A DNA stretch of 64,000 nucleotides from Acinetobacter kanungonis. GTDB lineage: Bacteria; Pseudomonadota; Gammaproteobacteria; Pseudomonadales; Moraxellaceae. The DNA lies in contig NZ_JAACKC010000002.1 of assembly GCF_009939195.1 (NCBI RefSeq), forward strand, positions 248,001-312,000, given 5' to 3'. The translations under genes were made by a program, and so were the position numbers. The notes beneath the pieces were generated by a model. It had not been told where the DNA came from and did no database searches. It worked only from the letters and a program-made list of their open reading frames with translations. Shown piece by piece: positions 55,707 through 64,000 of the stretch. Numbering within the stretch: the first letter of the stretch is position 1; the number at the start of each line of letters is the position of its first letter.

Positions 55707-57068
55707 ATGAATATTTTAATTGTGGGGAATGGCTTCGATTTATCCCATTATTTGCCGACAAAGTACGACCACTTTATGGATGTGATGGGGGCCATTGAGA
55801 AAAAGAACACGGGTGAAAAAGCAAAAGATTTGTCGATTCATACAGTCGATGAATGGATGAAAGAGATAGATTCTTTATTTGATAAAAGAGCTAAAGAAAG
55901 TGAGCCAAATTATCGGATGAGTTTTGATAAGTTATTTTCGGAAACACGAGACGAAAAATTCATAGAAAAAACGAAAGAATACTATTTGACTGAAAATGTA
56001 GAAATTAATGCAAAAGATGTTTTAAAACTCCAATACCGCTTGGAGTTAAATTGCTGGTATCGATATTTTAAAGATCATGTACAAGAGGTAAAAACATGGA
56101 TTGATTTTGAACAGAAAATTGAAGAAGTATTATTAAGTTTTGTGCAGATGATCCCTTTTATCGAGCAAATAAATGGAAAATCAGAATATGCTTTTCCTCT
56201 CAGATTGTTTGAGAATACTGTTGGTAAAAGAAATATTTCGGTTTTAGATAGTTTTCATCTATTTGAAAATAAGGGAATGCATATAGGATTCAATGCTAAA
56301 TTTTGTTATGGAGGAAATGACAAAAATGGAATGAATCTATCTTCATTTTTAGAATTTTCCCATAAGCAATTAGAAGAATTTATTGAAATTTTTAACCTGT
56401 ATTTGGAAATTGTAGTTGGCCAACTCTTCCAAAGCAGAATGATAGATATTGATGCTGAGTGGTCTTATCCTGACAAGATATTTTCATTTAATTATACCAA
56501 TACTTATCAACGACTTCATGATTCTGTCGATGTGGAATACTTGCATGGTAGTTGTGGGGAATATCAAAATATTGTATTGGGTGTTTCTGATTTGGAGGGT
56601 GAATCATTAAAGAAAATTAAAGCGTATGGATTTACGAAATATCATCAGAAACTTTTTAAAGATACCGATTACATTTTTTTGAATGATTCTGTTTCCAAAG
56701 TAAAAATGTATAAGATTAATTTAGAGTCATATAGAAAAGACTATGTGAACTTAAATTTGCAAGATTTCAATGCAGAAATTATGAGAAAAGAAAGGTTAAA
56801 TCTAAATTTTTATATTTGGGGGCATTCACTAGATATTTCAGATAAAGACTATATTATTGATCTTTTTTGTTTAAATGATGACATAGATCGAAATGTACGA
56901 GTAACCGTTTATTATTTTGATAAACCTGCGAAATTTGCATTATTAAATAATTTATTGGCAATTTTAGGAAAAGATAAAGTTGAGCAATGGATGAAAAATA
57001 AGTGGCTACAATTTAAAGAAAATCCCGAAGTTAGATTTATTGAATCTGAAAAGCAGCAGATTGCTTAA
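55707..57068 (+). CDS. AbiH-family abortive infection (phage defence) protein
   Basis: 453 residues, matching the AbiH family described first in lactococcal phage resistance. Seen: N-terminal nucleotide-binding-like motif ILIVGNGFDLSHYLPTKY (GNGFD at 7-11), a long helical middle with charged residues, FSFNYTNTY (Asn262), EYLHGS (His280), and IWGHSLDISDKDYI (372-376 GHSLD). No signal peptide or membrane helix; cytoplasmic. More AT-rich than its neighbours, with a weak ribosome site, typical of an acquired defence gene. It stands alone between a lipoprotein and an efflux pump, with no visible integrase or repeats. Mechanism of AbiH is not established. Confidence 0.88.
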   Translation: MNILIVGNGFDLSHYLPTKYDHFMDVMGAIEKKNTGEKAKDLSIHTVDEWMKEIDSLFDKRAKESEPNYRMSFDKLFSETRDEKFIEKTKEYYLTENVEINAKDVLKLQYRLELNCWYRYFKDHVQEVKTWIDFEQKIEEVLLSFVQMIPFIEQINGKSEYAFPLRLFENTVGKRNISVLDSFHLFENKGMHIGFNAKFCYGGNDKNGMNLSSFLEFSHKQLEEFIEIFNLYLEIVVGQLFQSRMIDIDAEWSYPDKIFSFNYTNTYQRLHDSVDVEYLHGSCGEYQNIVLGVSDLEGESLKKIKAYGFTKYHQKLFKDTDYIFLNDSVSKVKMYKINLESYRKDYVNLNLQDFNAEIMRKERLNLNFYIWGHSLDISDKDYIIDLFCLNDDIDRNVRVTVYYFDKPAKFALLNNLLAILGKDKVEQWMKNKWLQFKENPEVRFIESEKQQIA

Positions 57069-57365
57069 TTAAAATTTCAATCTTTTACTTAATGTAAAAA
57101 ATTACAATTCCCAACCGATAAACTGCTACACTACACCCACTTGACCTAGTGGGCGTACTAGCTTGAGTGATAAAAAATCTCACAACTGAAATACCTTGAT
57201 TTGTCTTAGACACCTTGTGAATACGGTGTATTAAGCCGCTTAACCTAAGCGCATTCAAAAAAACGTAATTTAAATAAATCTCTCAGTGCTGGTCATTGGG
57301 CTGACGCTTATCTCCCGAAAAATAGCGTAAGACCTCGACCAGACCATCATGATCTGTAGAAAATA
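57069..57365 (+). ncRNA. Structured leader upstream of the CraA-like pump (candidate cis-regulatory RNA)
   Basis: 297 bases without a gene. Hairpins: ACACC/GGTGT (57210-57214, 57225-57229); CGCTTA/TAAGCG (57237-57242, 57246-57251); and a two-storey structure near the start codon: CTGGTC/GACCAG (57289-57294, 57337-57342) enclosing ACGCTTAT/ATAGCGT (57304-57311, 57322-57328). I do not recognise a named riboswitch. The last structure ends 24 bases before the ATG. Confidence 0.45.
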
Positions 57366-58595
57366 ATGCAAAAAGTTCAAACGACCACGTTGAACCGCGC
57401 TACGCTGATGTTTCCTTTAGCTTTGGTGCTGTTCGAATTTTCCGTCTATATCGGAAATGATTTAGTCCAACCTGCCATGCTGGCCATCACCAAAGAATTT
57501 GGGGTCAGCAGCAGTTGGGCACCATCTTCCATGTCTTTTTATTTGCTGGGTGGCGCCTGTGTAGCATGGCTGTTGGGTCCATTGTCAGATCGACTGGGAC
57601 GTAAAAAAGTCCTGCTTACAGGCGTACTATTTTTTAGCGTCTGTTGCTTACTGATTTTACTCACTCATAATATTGAGCAATTTCTGGCCCTGCGCTTTTT
57701 ACAAGGTATAGGATTAACGGTCATTTCTGCCGTAGGTTATGCCGCCATTCAGGAAACCTTTGAAGAGCGGGATGCCATTAAAGTCATGGCACTGATGGCC
57801 AATATTTCCTTGCTGGCACCTTTGCTGGGACCTGTTTTAGGTGCTTTCCTGATTGACCATGTGTCATGGCATTGGGGCTTTATCGGTATTGCGGTGTTGG
57901 CATTTCTGAGTTGGTTTGGTTTAAAAGCAAAAATGCCTGCTAGCCAACAGGCTGTAGTGAAACAGCCAGTACGTTATATTTTTTCAGACTTTAAACGGGT
58001 CTATCAAAATAAGCGTTTTCTTGGATTAACCTTGGCATTGCCAATGGTCAGTATGCCTTTAATGCTGTGGATTGCACTGTCACCTGTGATGCTGGTGGAA
58101 GAATTAAAACTCACCAGTTTGCAATACGGTCTGGCACAATTTCCTGTGCTGGGTGGTCTGATTGCGGGCAATCTGGTGCTGATTAAAATCATTGATCGCT
58201 GGGCTTTGGGTAAAACCGTGATGATCGGTTTACCGATTATGCTGCTGGGGACGCTGTTGATTTTAGCGGGTATCTTCTGGCGAGATTATTTCTTGCTGTG
58301 CTTAATTGTCGGCATGACTTTGATTAGCTTTGGTGAAGGGATCAGCTTTTCGGTGCTGTACCGTTTTGCGCTGATGTCTTCTGAAGTATCGAAAGGGACT
58401 GTGGCTGCGGCTGTGTCGATGCTGCTGATGTTCAGTTTCTTTTTTATTATTGAAGCAGTGCGCATCCTGTATGAACAGTACCATTTAATCGCATATGGCT
58501 TGGCATGTTTTGTCTTGATTGCGCTATGGTTTAGTTTTCCACGGCGCATGTTGCAGCAAGTTTTATTGGAACGTAAAGCCAATGGTGAGTTTTAA
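57366..58595 (+). CDS. craA: CraA/MdfA-type MFS drug efflux pump
   Basis: 409 residues, twelve membrane segments. Close in sequence and length to Acinetobacter CraA, a chloramphenicol-proton antiporter related to MdfA. Seen: the N-terminal LNRATLMFPLALVLFEF, a membrane acidic residue in that segment, MFS motif A GPLSDRLGRKKVLL (about residues 71-84), and GPVLGAF (motif C-like) in segment five. There is no clear Shine-Dalgarno before the ATG, and the leader is structured, so translation may be controlled. Symbol given by similarity; activity not tested here. Confidence 0.85.
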   Translation: MQKVQTTTLNRATLMFPLALVLFEFSVYIGNDLVQPAMLAITKEFGVSSSWAPSSMSFYLLGGACVAWLLGPLSDRLGRKKVLLTGVLFFSVCCLLILLTHNIEQFLALRFLQGIGLTVISAVGYAAIQETFEERDAIKVMALMANISLLAPLLGPVLGAFLIDHVSWHWGFIGIAVLAFLSWFGLKAKMPASQQAVVKQPVRYIFSDFKRVYQNKRFLGLTLALPMVSMPLMLWIALSPVMLVEELKLTSLQYGLAQFPVLGGLIAGNLVLIKIIDRWALGKTVMIGLPIMLLGTLLILAGIFWRDYFLLCLIVGMTLISFGEGISFSVLYRFALMSSEVSKGTVAAAVSMLLMFSFFFIIEAVRILYEQYHLIAYGLACFVLIALWFSFPRRMLQQVLLERKANGEF

Positions 58596-58615
58596 CTCGG
58601 CATGAAAACTTGGCT

Positions 58616-58652
58616 CAAACAGGCATATATTTGCCTGTTTGGCGGTTTTTCT
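58616..58652. terminator. Hairpin between craA and the DUF3817 gene
   Basis: CAAACAGGCA (58616-58625) pairs with TGCCTGTTTG (58632-58641). The T5 run comes four bases later, so it is an imperfect rightward terminator. Confidence 0.6.
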
Positions 58653-58671
58653 ACGGGAATTGTGACATCAG

Positions 58672-58962
58672 TTAAGATTCAAATTTCTTGAGTTTATGAT
58701 CAAAAACAAAAGGTCCAAACGGTAGAATTGAAGCAATAAAGCCGAGAATAAACATTTTAATTGACCATTTTTGTTTTTCGCACACCGCAAATAGCACAAT
58801 TAAAAACAGAATAAACAAGATGCCGTGTCCCATGCCGACAAATTTGACCAAGAGTGGATTGCCCCAAATATATTTCAACGGCATGGCAATAAACAGGAGC
58901 AGCAGGAAAGATAAGCCTTCCAGAAAACCAACAACACGCAAGGTTTTAATATTCATATTCAA
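58672..58962 (-). CDS. DUF3817 small membrane protein
   Basis: 96 residues with three membrane segments (VVGFLEGLSFLLLLFIAMPLKYI; FVGMGHGILFILFLIVLFAVC; MFILGFIASILPFGPFVF). The EGLSFL, K-x-VGMGHG and LPFGPF motifs are those of DUF3817 proteins. Function unknown. An in-frame ATG two codons later is equally possible as start. A Fur-like sequence lies just upstream (58974-58993). Confidence 0.82.
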   Translation of the reverse strand: MNMNIKTLRVVGFLEGLSFLLLLFIAMPLKYIWGNPLLVKFVGMGHGILFILFLIVLFAVCEKQKWSIKMFILGFIASILPFGPFVFDHKLKKFES

Positions 58963-58973
58963 AACAATAAAAT

Positions 58974-58993
58974 TGAGAATGAATCTCGATTCT
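58974..58993 (-). promoter_or_regulatory. Possible Fur-like site upstream of the DUF3817 gene
   Basis: TGAGAATGAATCTCGATTCT resembles the repeated GAATNNN units of Fur sites but matches less well than the bfd box. Low certainty. Confidence 0.3.
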
Positions 58994-59118
58994 AGCTGAA
59001 ATGGGTGAATCTTTATACTTAAAAAATTAGCCGATAGATAAAACTTTCAATTCAGAAAGTCATTCTGACATCAACCATTCATGCACTTCTATATTCCTAC
59101 TCTTTGCCTCATCCAAAT

Positions 59119-61257
59119 CTATTTAATGTCTAATGCCAACAAGCGTTGTTTTAGGCTTAATAATTCTGGCAAGGTTTCCAGTAACAGGCTCATTTGTTTC
59201 AGTACCAATTGCCAATGTTCAGGCAATTCGGGATCACTGCTCATGCGTTGTAGTTCATCCAGTTTGCGTTGGATTTGGGCTTGATCCAAGACTTGCTGCT
59301 GAATCAGGCAGTGATTCAAGGTCTGTAAACACCACTGCATCAGTTCCAGAATTTGCGGATCGTGAAGCTGCTCCCGATGACTGCCCAAAGCTGAAATATA
59401 GCTAAGTTGGCTATGGCTGTAGACCAAATAACGGAAAGCCTGCTGAATCAGTTCAGGATTCGGTTGCGGTTCGGTACTGAGACTGGAAATCATGCTGGAC
59501 AGTTCAATTTGCGCATTATGTGCCAAGCGCCGTGCCTTACGATAGGCAACACTATTATCTTTACCGTGTTGATACTGCTCGACAATGGCAGTGAAATAAT
59601 CCAGTGTGGCTTGACTGCTGTTTTGAATATTTTTAGAAATATTACGGAAATTCCAGTCAGGCCAAATGGCACTCACCGCAAACCATGCAATAAAACAGCC
59701 GAGCAGGGTATCTACAATCCTTGGCAGAATAATGTCATAACCCGCACCTTTCAGATTAAAGATCAGCAGCACCATTAAGGTCGCCATCAGCGTCGCAATG
59801 GCATATTTTTGCGAGCGTAAATAGAAAAAGGCCACGCCGCATAAAATGGTCAGAATCAATTGCCCTTCAATACTGGGCACAAAATACAGCAGCGGCACGC
59901 CTAAAATCACACCCAGCACTGTGCCCAAAGTTCGCAGTTTTAAACGGCTTTTGGTAGCAAAATAACTGATCTGGCAGACAAATAAACTGGTCAGTAAAAT
60001 CCAGTAGCCATTTTTGGCAAAGGGCAACAAGGAAATGGCATAGCCCACCGCAAAGACAAAGGCGATGCGTACCGCATGTCGAAACAGCGCTGATTGCGGG
60101 GTTAAATGTTGACGTAGTTTGAGCCATAAATCCTGTAAGCCATGAATGTCATCATCCAGCAGGTTTAAATTGTCTTGATGAGTCGAATAATGCTGCTGGT
60201 AATGGTCTTGCTCGATTGCCAGATTGGCAAACTGCTCTTGAACATTGTGTAAATTGCGCAGCACCAAGCCCAAATTTTTTACTTCAATATTGTGCGGATT
60301 GTCCTGAATCCAGCTCTGCATCGAGGCATCTAAATGTGCCAAAGCCGAGGCATGAGAGGTATCTAGCTGAAAAGCCTGTTGTTGCAAGATGGAGCTTGCC
60401 AATTGTTGACAGGAGTGGGCTTGCAAGCGGATATTTTTCTGAATCCGAAAGATTAAGTCGGTACGGCTAAAGTTGCGATGAATATTTTCATAATGCAAAT
60501 AGTTAGAGGTCGCTTGTTCGTGAATATCTTGCGCCAGAAAATACAGATTCAGCCAGTAAATGGTTTTTTGATTGGCACGTGAAGCTTTTAAACGGGTCAA
60601 GAGAGAAGCTTTACACTGATTTAAACGTTGCACCACTTGCGTATTTTGTAGGGAAACCTCAAACAGCAGGCTTTCGACATTCTCAATATTATCGGGGTCA
60701 AACAGTCGCGCTTTTGCCTGTAAGAGTGTGGCAAGTTGCTGAAAGCTTTGCGCCAAATTATCTTGCACGGCTTGAGTGGGTTTGAGTAAGTAAAACAGAA
60801 TGGAACTGAACCCATACCAGATTGCTCCCAAGACAAAATAATACGGCTGCTGATACCACGCCTGATATTCTCCCAGACCAAACATGGTGTAAATCGAGAG
60901 CAGGATGGTGCCAAAAGAAATGGTGGCATAACGTTGCCCGAGCGCACCCAGTAAAATCAGCAAGGCACTGGACAAAGATAAATACAAAATAAACAGCAGT
61001 TTATAAGGAGCTAAAAATTCAAGGATACTGCTGACACTGAAAAATAAAAGACAGACATAAAGCAGATTGCGTAGTCGAATACTGAGCCGATCATCAAAAT
61101 CCGTGAGGGCTGCGGCAATGGCACCCAAAGTCACAGGCACAATTAAAAGTTGATGCCCTGTGTAGAACAACCCCAGCGTTGTGCCTGTTAAAACAATCAA
61201 GATTTGCAGGCAATACACCAAAATTGAATTGGAGAAAAACTGACGCACAGGATTCAC
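59119..61257 (-). CDS. YccS/YhfK-like FUSC-family membrane protein
   Basis: 712 residues. Seen: an N-terminal block of about six membrane helices (LVYCLQILIVLTGTTLGLFY...), a long cytoplasmic helical region of about 200 residues, and a second membrane block with the FUSC signature (GYWILLTSLFVCQISYFATKSRLKLRTLGTVLGVILG, in part). The architecture matches YccS, related to aromatic-acid efflux proteins AaeB. Substrate unknown. Its 5' end faces the DnaA-box cluster at 61425-61500. Confidence 0.87.
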   Translation of the reverse strand: MNPVRQFFSNSILVYCLQILIVLTGTTLGLFYTGHQLLIVPVTLGAIAAALTDFDDRLSIRLRNLLYVCLLFFSVSSILEFLAPYKLLFILYLSLSSALLILLGALGQRYATISFGTILLSIYTMFGLGEYQAWYQQPYYFVLGAIWYGFSSILFYLLKPTQAVQDNLAQSFQQLATLLQAKARLFDPDNIENVESLLFEVSLQNTQVVQRLNQCKASLLTRLKASRANQKTIYWLNLYFLAQDIHEQATSNYLHYENIHRNFSRTDLIFRIQKNIRLQAHSCQQLASSILQQQAFQLDTSHASALAHLDASMQSWIQDNPHNIEVKNLGLVLRNLHNVQEQFANLAIEQDHYQQHYSTHQDNLNLLDDDIHGLQDLWLKLRQHLTPQSALFRHAVRIAFVFAVGYAISLLPFAKNGYWILLTSLFVCQISYFATKSRLKLRTLGTVLGVILGVPLLYFVPSIEGQLILTILCGVAFFYLRSQKYAIATLMATLMVLLIFNLKGAGYDIILPRIVDTLLGCFIAWFAVSAIWPDWNFRNISKNIQNSSQATLDYFTAIVEQYQHGKDNSVAYRKARRLAHNAQIELSSMISSLSTEPQPNPELIQQAFRYLVYSHSQLSYISALGSHREQLHDPQILELMQWCLQTLNHCLIQQQVLDQAQIQRKLDELQRMSSDPELPEHWQLVLKQMSLLLETLPELLSLKQRLLALDIK

Positions 61258-61424
61258 AATATTGTTCTTTATCGGTTGTTTTGCTTTTCAGTTAGCCTGA
61301 ACTTTTTTAGTCGGACTGTCAATTGCTGATGAAAGATGGCGTCCAACTGAATGCTATTTTCAGGTTGGACATGGAAACTTTAGGGGAGTTGTTTTTGTAG
61401 AGCAATGCGTAAATTTGGCAAAAT

Positions 61425-61500
61425 TGTGGATAAGTTTCGGTTTATCAACATGGTTCAAATTGTGAACTTCGGCTTGTGTATAACCGCTAACTTATCCACA
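61425..61500. promoter_or_regulatory. Cluster of DnaA boxes
   Basis: Perfect boxes TGTGGATAA (61425-61433, minus) and TTATCCACA (61492-61500, plus), a consensus-compatible TGTGTATAA (61475-61483, minus; TTATACACA), and TTATCAACA (61442-61450, one mismatch). Three fit TTWTNCACA within 76 bases between sodC and the YccS-like gene. Confidence 0.6.
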
Positions 61501-61507
61501 GTTGATC

Positions 61508-62056
61508 TTAAATGACACCACAGGCAATGCGGTCTCCACCACCACCCAAGGGTTTGGGTTGATCGGAATAATTGTCTCCGCCCGCATGAATCATCATGGC
61601 ATGACCTTGAATGTCAGCCAGTTTTAAGCGTGGCGCAATCAGTTTTAGTTGCGATTGTCCCGCAGAGTTGACATGCAATACAGGCAAATCTCCCAGATGT
61701 CCTGTCATTGGGGTACCGTGGTTGGCAACTTGGGTCGGGTTGTAGTGTCCACCCGCAGCCAACGCAGCCACCATTTTTCCATCTTTTTCAGCAGGTTCAC
61801 ACGAGCCTTTTTCATGAATATGGAAACCATGTGGTCCGATCGGCAAATGACTTAAATTGGTTTGAATGATTAAGCCTACAGGGCTGTCTTGTAAGGTGAC
61901 GGTACCGACTGAAGCACCAATGCCATCTGCCGAAACTGCATTGAGTTCGACGGTTTTCATATTGGTAGTGGATTGGGTTGGGGTGGTGCTACATCCAACC
62001 ATCAGTAGGGATGCGCAGGCAGCCAATACTCCAGTTTTAAACAAAGAAGTTTGCAT
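61508..62056 (-). CDS. sodC: Cu/Zn superoxide dismutase, lipoprotein form
   Basis: 182 residues. Removes periplasmic superoxide. Signal ends in a lipobox LMVGC (Cys22), so the enzyme is probably lipid-anchored. Copper/zinc ligands are in GFHIHEKGSC, AALAAGGHYNP, HLGDLPVL and MMIHAGGDNY; the two disulfide cysteines (GSC, IACG) and GGGGDRIACGVI signature are present. Stands alone, minus strand. Confidence 0.95.
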   Translation of the reverse strand: MQTSLFKTGVLAACASLLMVGCSTTPTQSTTNMKTVELNAVSADGIGASVGTVTLQDSPVGLIIQTNLSHLPIGPHGFHIHEKGSCEPAEKDGKMVAALAAGGHYNPTQVANHGTPMTGHLGDLPVLHVNSAGQSQLKLIAPRLKLADIQGHAMMIHAGGDNYSDQPKPLGGGGDRIACGVI

Positions 62057-62161
62057 TTACTGTCCTTATGAAGTTTTATTTGTAAATGATTCCTATTTAA
62101 TCAGAGATTGGCAGACTCTAGGGTATGGATTGCGTAGAGGATTGTATGAATTTCATCAATA

Positions 62162-62190
62162 AAAAAGCCAGTTGGCATACAACTGGCTTA
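62162..62190 (-). terminator. Terminator after the AI-2E family gene
   Basis: AAGCCAGTT and AACTGGCTT form the stem (62164-62188 region), with six T on the minus strand. Confidence 0.88.
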
Positions 62191-62200
62191 AAGAGAATCT

Positions 62201-63340
62201 TTACTTAGGTGGATCTTTGGGAGGATCAAAGTCATCATCCAGATCATAGGCCAGTGTGGCTTTCGGCATCATTAAGGCTTCATCATCATGAGTTTCATGT
62301 AGCCATTCACGCCAGATGGCCAATAACACCGCCAGAATCACGGGGCCAATAAACAGTCCGACCAGACCAAAGCTGGCAAGACCGCCTAAAACTCCGAACA
62401 TAATCAGCAGAAACGGAATTTGGGTTGCCCCTGAAATAACCAAAGGTCGAATCACGTTGTCGGCAGTACTGACAATACACACCCCCCAAGCCATCACACC
62501 AATGGCTTCAATGGTTTGACCTTGGGCAAACAACCAGAGTGCGACAGAGGTATACGCCAAAGGCGGTCCAAAAGGAATGAGTGCCAGCAAGAAGGTGACG
62601 ATGGTGAGTACCATTGGGTTGGGTACACCCGCCACCATATAGCTCAAACCCGCCAATACCGATTGCGCAACCGCAGTTAAACCGACACCATACACCACCG
62701 CACGTGTCGTTTCTGAAATGGTATCGATATAGTGATGTACACGAGGACCAATCACCATTTCTAACGCTTTACTGACCTGGGTTAAAATGGTGTGTCCATC
62801 GCGATAAAAGAAGAACAAGGACATCACGGCAAAACACAGCTTAATAATATTTTTACTGACTTCATTCAAGAGTGCTTTGCCGTAATTCAGATGACCTTGA
62901 ATCCAGTCGGAAATATTCTGAATAATACTGTTCGGATCTTGATTTAAATCTTTTAGGGTACGGGTCACTTCTTTGCCGATCACAGGCAGGTCACGGATAA
63001 ATTGCGGCACATTGACATGCCCAGAAAAGACCTGTTTTTGCAGTTCGTAATACAGATTACGCCCTTCATGTTGCAAGATGAAAATAGCAAACGTCAGTGG
63101 TACGCCAACCACTAAAATGATGATTAAAATCATCAGGGTCGCACTAAGTGTAGAGCGTTGACCACAGGCACGGAAAATAGCTTGATACAACGGCCAAGTC
63201 ATATAGGCAATAATACTGGCCCACAGCACAGGAACAATAAAATATTTGAGTACATGAAAGCCCAAAAAAATCAGGATAAAAAACAACCCGAATAATAAGA
63301 CTTTCTGTATGGTCGGCGCGTATTGTTGCACTATTTTCAC
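62201..63340 (-). CDS. AI-2E family (PerM/YdiK-like) membrane protein
   Basis: 379 residues with about eight membrane segments. Seen: VLWASIIAYMTWPLYQ, FFYRDGHTIL, GVGLTAVAQSVLAGLSYMVAGVPNP, LIPFGPPLAYTSVALWL and GLFIGPVILAVLLAIW, all typical of the family. Members are variously linked to autoinducer-2 export, Na/H antiport or permease roles; none can be assigned here. The acidic tail (DLDDDFDPPKDPPK) is cytoplasmic. Confidence 0.87.
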   Translation of the reverse strand: MKIVQQYAPTIQKVLLFGLFFILIFLGFHVLKYFIVPVLWASIIAYMTWPLYQAIFRACGQRSTLSATLMILIIILVVGVPLTFAIFILQHEGRNLYYELQKQVFSGHVNVPQFIRDLPVIGKEVTRTLKDLNQDPNSIIQNISDWIQGHLNYGKALLNEVSKNIIKLCFAVMSLFFFYRDGHTILTQVSKALEMVIGPRVHHYIDTISETTRAVVYGVGLTAVAQSVLAGLSYMVAGVPNPMVLTIVTFLLALIPFGPPLAYTSVALWLFAQGQTIEAIGVMAWGVCIVSTADNVIRPLVISGATQIPFLLIMFGVLGGLASFGLVGLFIGPVILAVLLAIWREWLHETHDDEALMMPKATLAYDLDDDFDPPKDPPK

Positions 63341-63448
63341 TGATTCATTTTAAAGGTCAAACTCATCTTAACCGAAAACAGCACACGCGAACATGAGTGC
63401 TCGGTAAGTTTCACATAATCTCGAAGCGGGCGAACGCATCTTGAAAAA

Positions 63449-64000
63449 TTAGAACCACTCGCTCGGATCATCAATAATGGCATTCAATACGGGCTGCCAT
63501 TGATTTTGCAGGGTAATATAGTTTTTCTGCGGCTTATCAAACACCGATAAACCTTGCATCGCCAGCTGACCATAGGCCGTGCGTTCAGAAATCCATGCCA
63601 CAGGTTGCTGCTCAATTTTAGTGAAAAATTCCTGAATTTCTTTTGAGCCTGAGGTATTGGCTTTGACACGGTTTGCCAGCAGTAAAATCTGTACCTTGCC
63701 TTTACGAATACGCTTAATGTCTTGTAAATGTTTCAGGAAACGACGGGTACTGTCGATATCGAAAAAAGATGGCTGCAAGGGGGTGATAATTGCATGTGCT
63801 TCACTGATCAGTTGCTCAGCCTGACTATCCGATAATGCCCCAGGTGCATCAATCACCAAATATTCAATATGCTTGGGGCTTTCACCAACGGACTTGTCCT
63901 GACGCCAATCCAGACTTTGAATATTGGCCGCAGTTTCAGGACGTTGTTTCAGCCACTGACGGGCAGATTTTTGGTTATCGGCATCGGCAAGCGCCACTTT
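63449..64000 (-). CDS. ParA-like ATPase (N-terminus outside window)
   Basis: At least 183 residues; the frame is open to the window edge (KVALADADNQKSARQW), so the P-loop lies outside. Seen: ALADADNQKS, the switch/Walker B-type strand YLVIDAPGALSD, ITPLQPSFFDIDSTRRFLKHL and ILLLANRVKANT, as in small ParA/MinD-family ATPases. The partner gene is not visible. Probably a chromosomal orphan ParA; plasmid partition is unlikely in this core context. Confidence 0.82.
   Translation of the reverse strand, partial: KVALADADNQKSARQWLKQRPETAANIQSLDWRQDKSVGESPKHIEYLVIDAPGALSDSQAEQLISEAHAIITPLQPSFFDIDSTRRFLKHLQDIKRIRKGKVQILLLANRVKANTSGSKEIQEFFTKIEQQPVAWISERTAYGQLAMQGLSVFDKPQKNYITLQNQWQPVLNAIIDDPSEWF

Noticed and set aside
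55249..58595. AbiH region as part of a prophage or defence island
   Set aside because: No integrase, transposase, tRNA site, direct repeats or other defence genes are seen; flanks look chromosomal.

Overview
The window is chromosomal DNA of a gammaproteobacterium of the Moraxellaceae, almost certainly Acinetobacter. The evidence is gene content and order: mraY, rlmA, ponA, pilMNOPQ, aroK, aroB, a SPOR-type protein, gltB and gltD; a ComC/PilY1-type minor pilin cluster beside rpsP-rimM-trmD-rplS; a CraA-like efflux pump; and a SpoT whose synthetase half is degenerate. Base composition is moderately AT-rich. I see no rRNA, tRNA, CRISPR array, integrase or transposase. I cannot name the species.

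Layout. 1-4033: the end of mraY, the rRNA methyltransferase rlmA and, converging on it, ponA (PBP1A). 4104-11921: a type IV pilus assembly operon (pilMNOPQ) running into shikimate genes (aroK, aroB) and a membrane-anchored SPOR-like protein. 11922-18334: glutamate synthase (gltBD) behind a long leader with an excellent sigma-54 core and an NtrC-like site. 18520-21677: a metal-dependent hydrolase and a LemA/TPM/TPM cluster. 21734-27169: a two-pilin locus (pilin, O-oligosaccharyltransferase-like protein, second pilin, TfpX/TfpZ-like protein, second oligosaccharyltransferase-like protein), with sigma-54 cores before both pilins. 27213-32109 (minus strand): bacterioferritin and its ferredoxin with Fur-like sites, ridA, spoT, rpoZ, gmk. 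32245-41171: ispH, then minor pilins and PilY1 (comparable to the comB/comC/comE/comF competence region). 41318-43476: rpsP-rimM-trmD-rplS. 43536-46730: two tandem secreted lipases with their foldase. 46882-51781: truB, a TSUP permease, a glycosyltransferase gene broken by one stop codon, and two EamA transporters. 52072-55069: serA divergent from a D-2-hydroxyglutarate dehydrogenase-like flavoprotein. 55249-58595: a lipoprotein, an AbiH-family phage-defence candidate, and a CraA/MdfA-type pump with a structured leader. 58672-64000: a DUF3817 protein, a YccS-like FUSC protein, a DnaA-box cluster, sodC, an AI-2E family permease and a partial ParA-like ATPase.

Themes. Three separate loci serve type IV pili and natural transformation: the alignment/secretin operon, the major pilin and glycosylation locus, and the minor pilin/PilY1 priming complex. 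Sigma-54 sites link nitrogen assimilation (gltB) and pilin expression. The least ordinary elements are the AbiH gene with its SIR2-like motif pattern, the duplicated pilin/glycosyltransferase locus, a bacterioferritin lacking most ferroxidase ligands, the DnaA-box cluster at 61425-61500, and the structured leader before the efflux pump. Most of the window is core genome; the AbiH gene is the only clear defence candidate.
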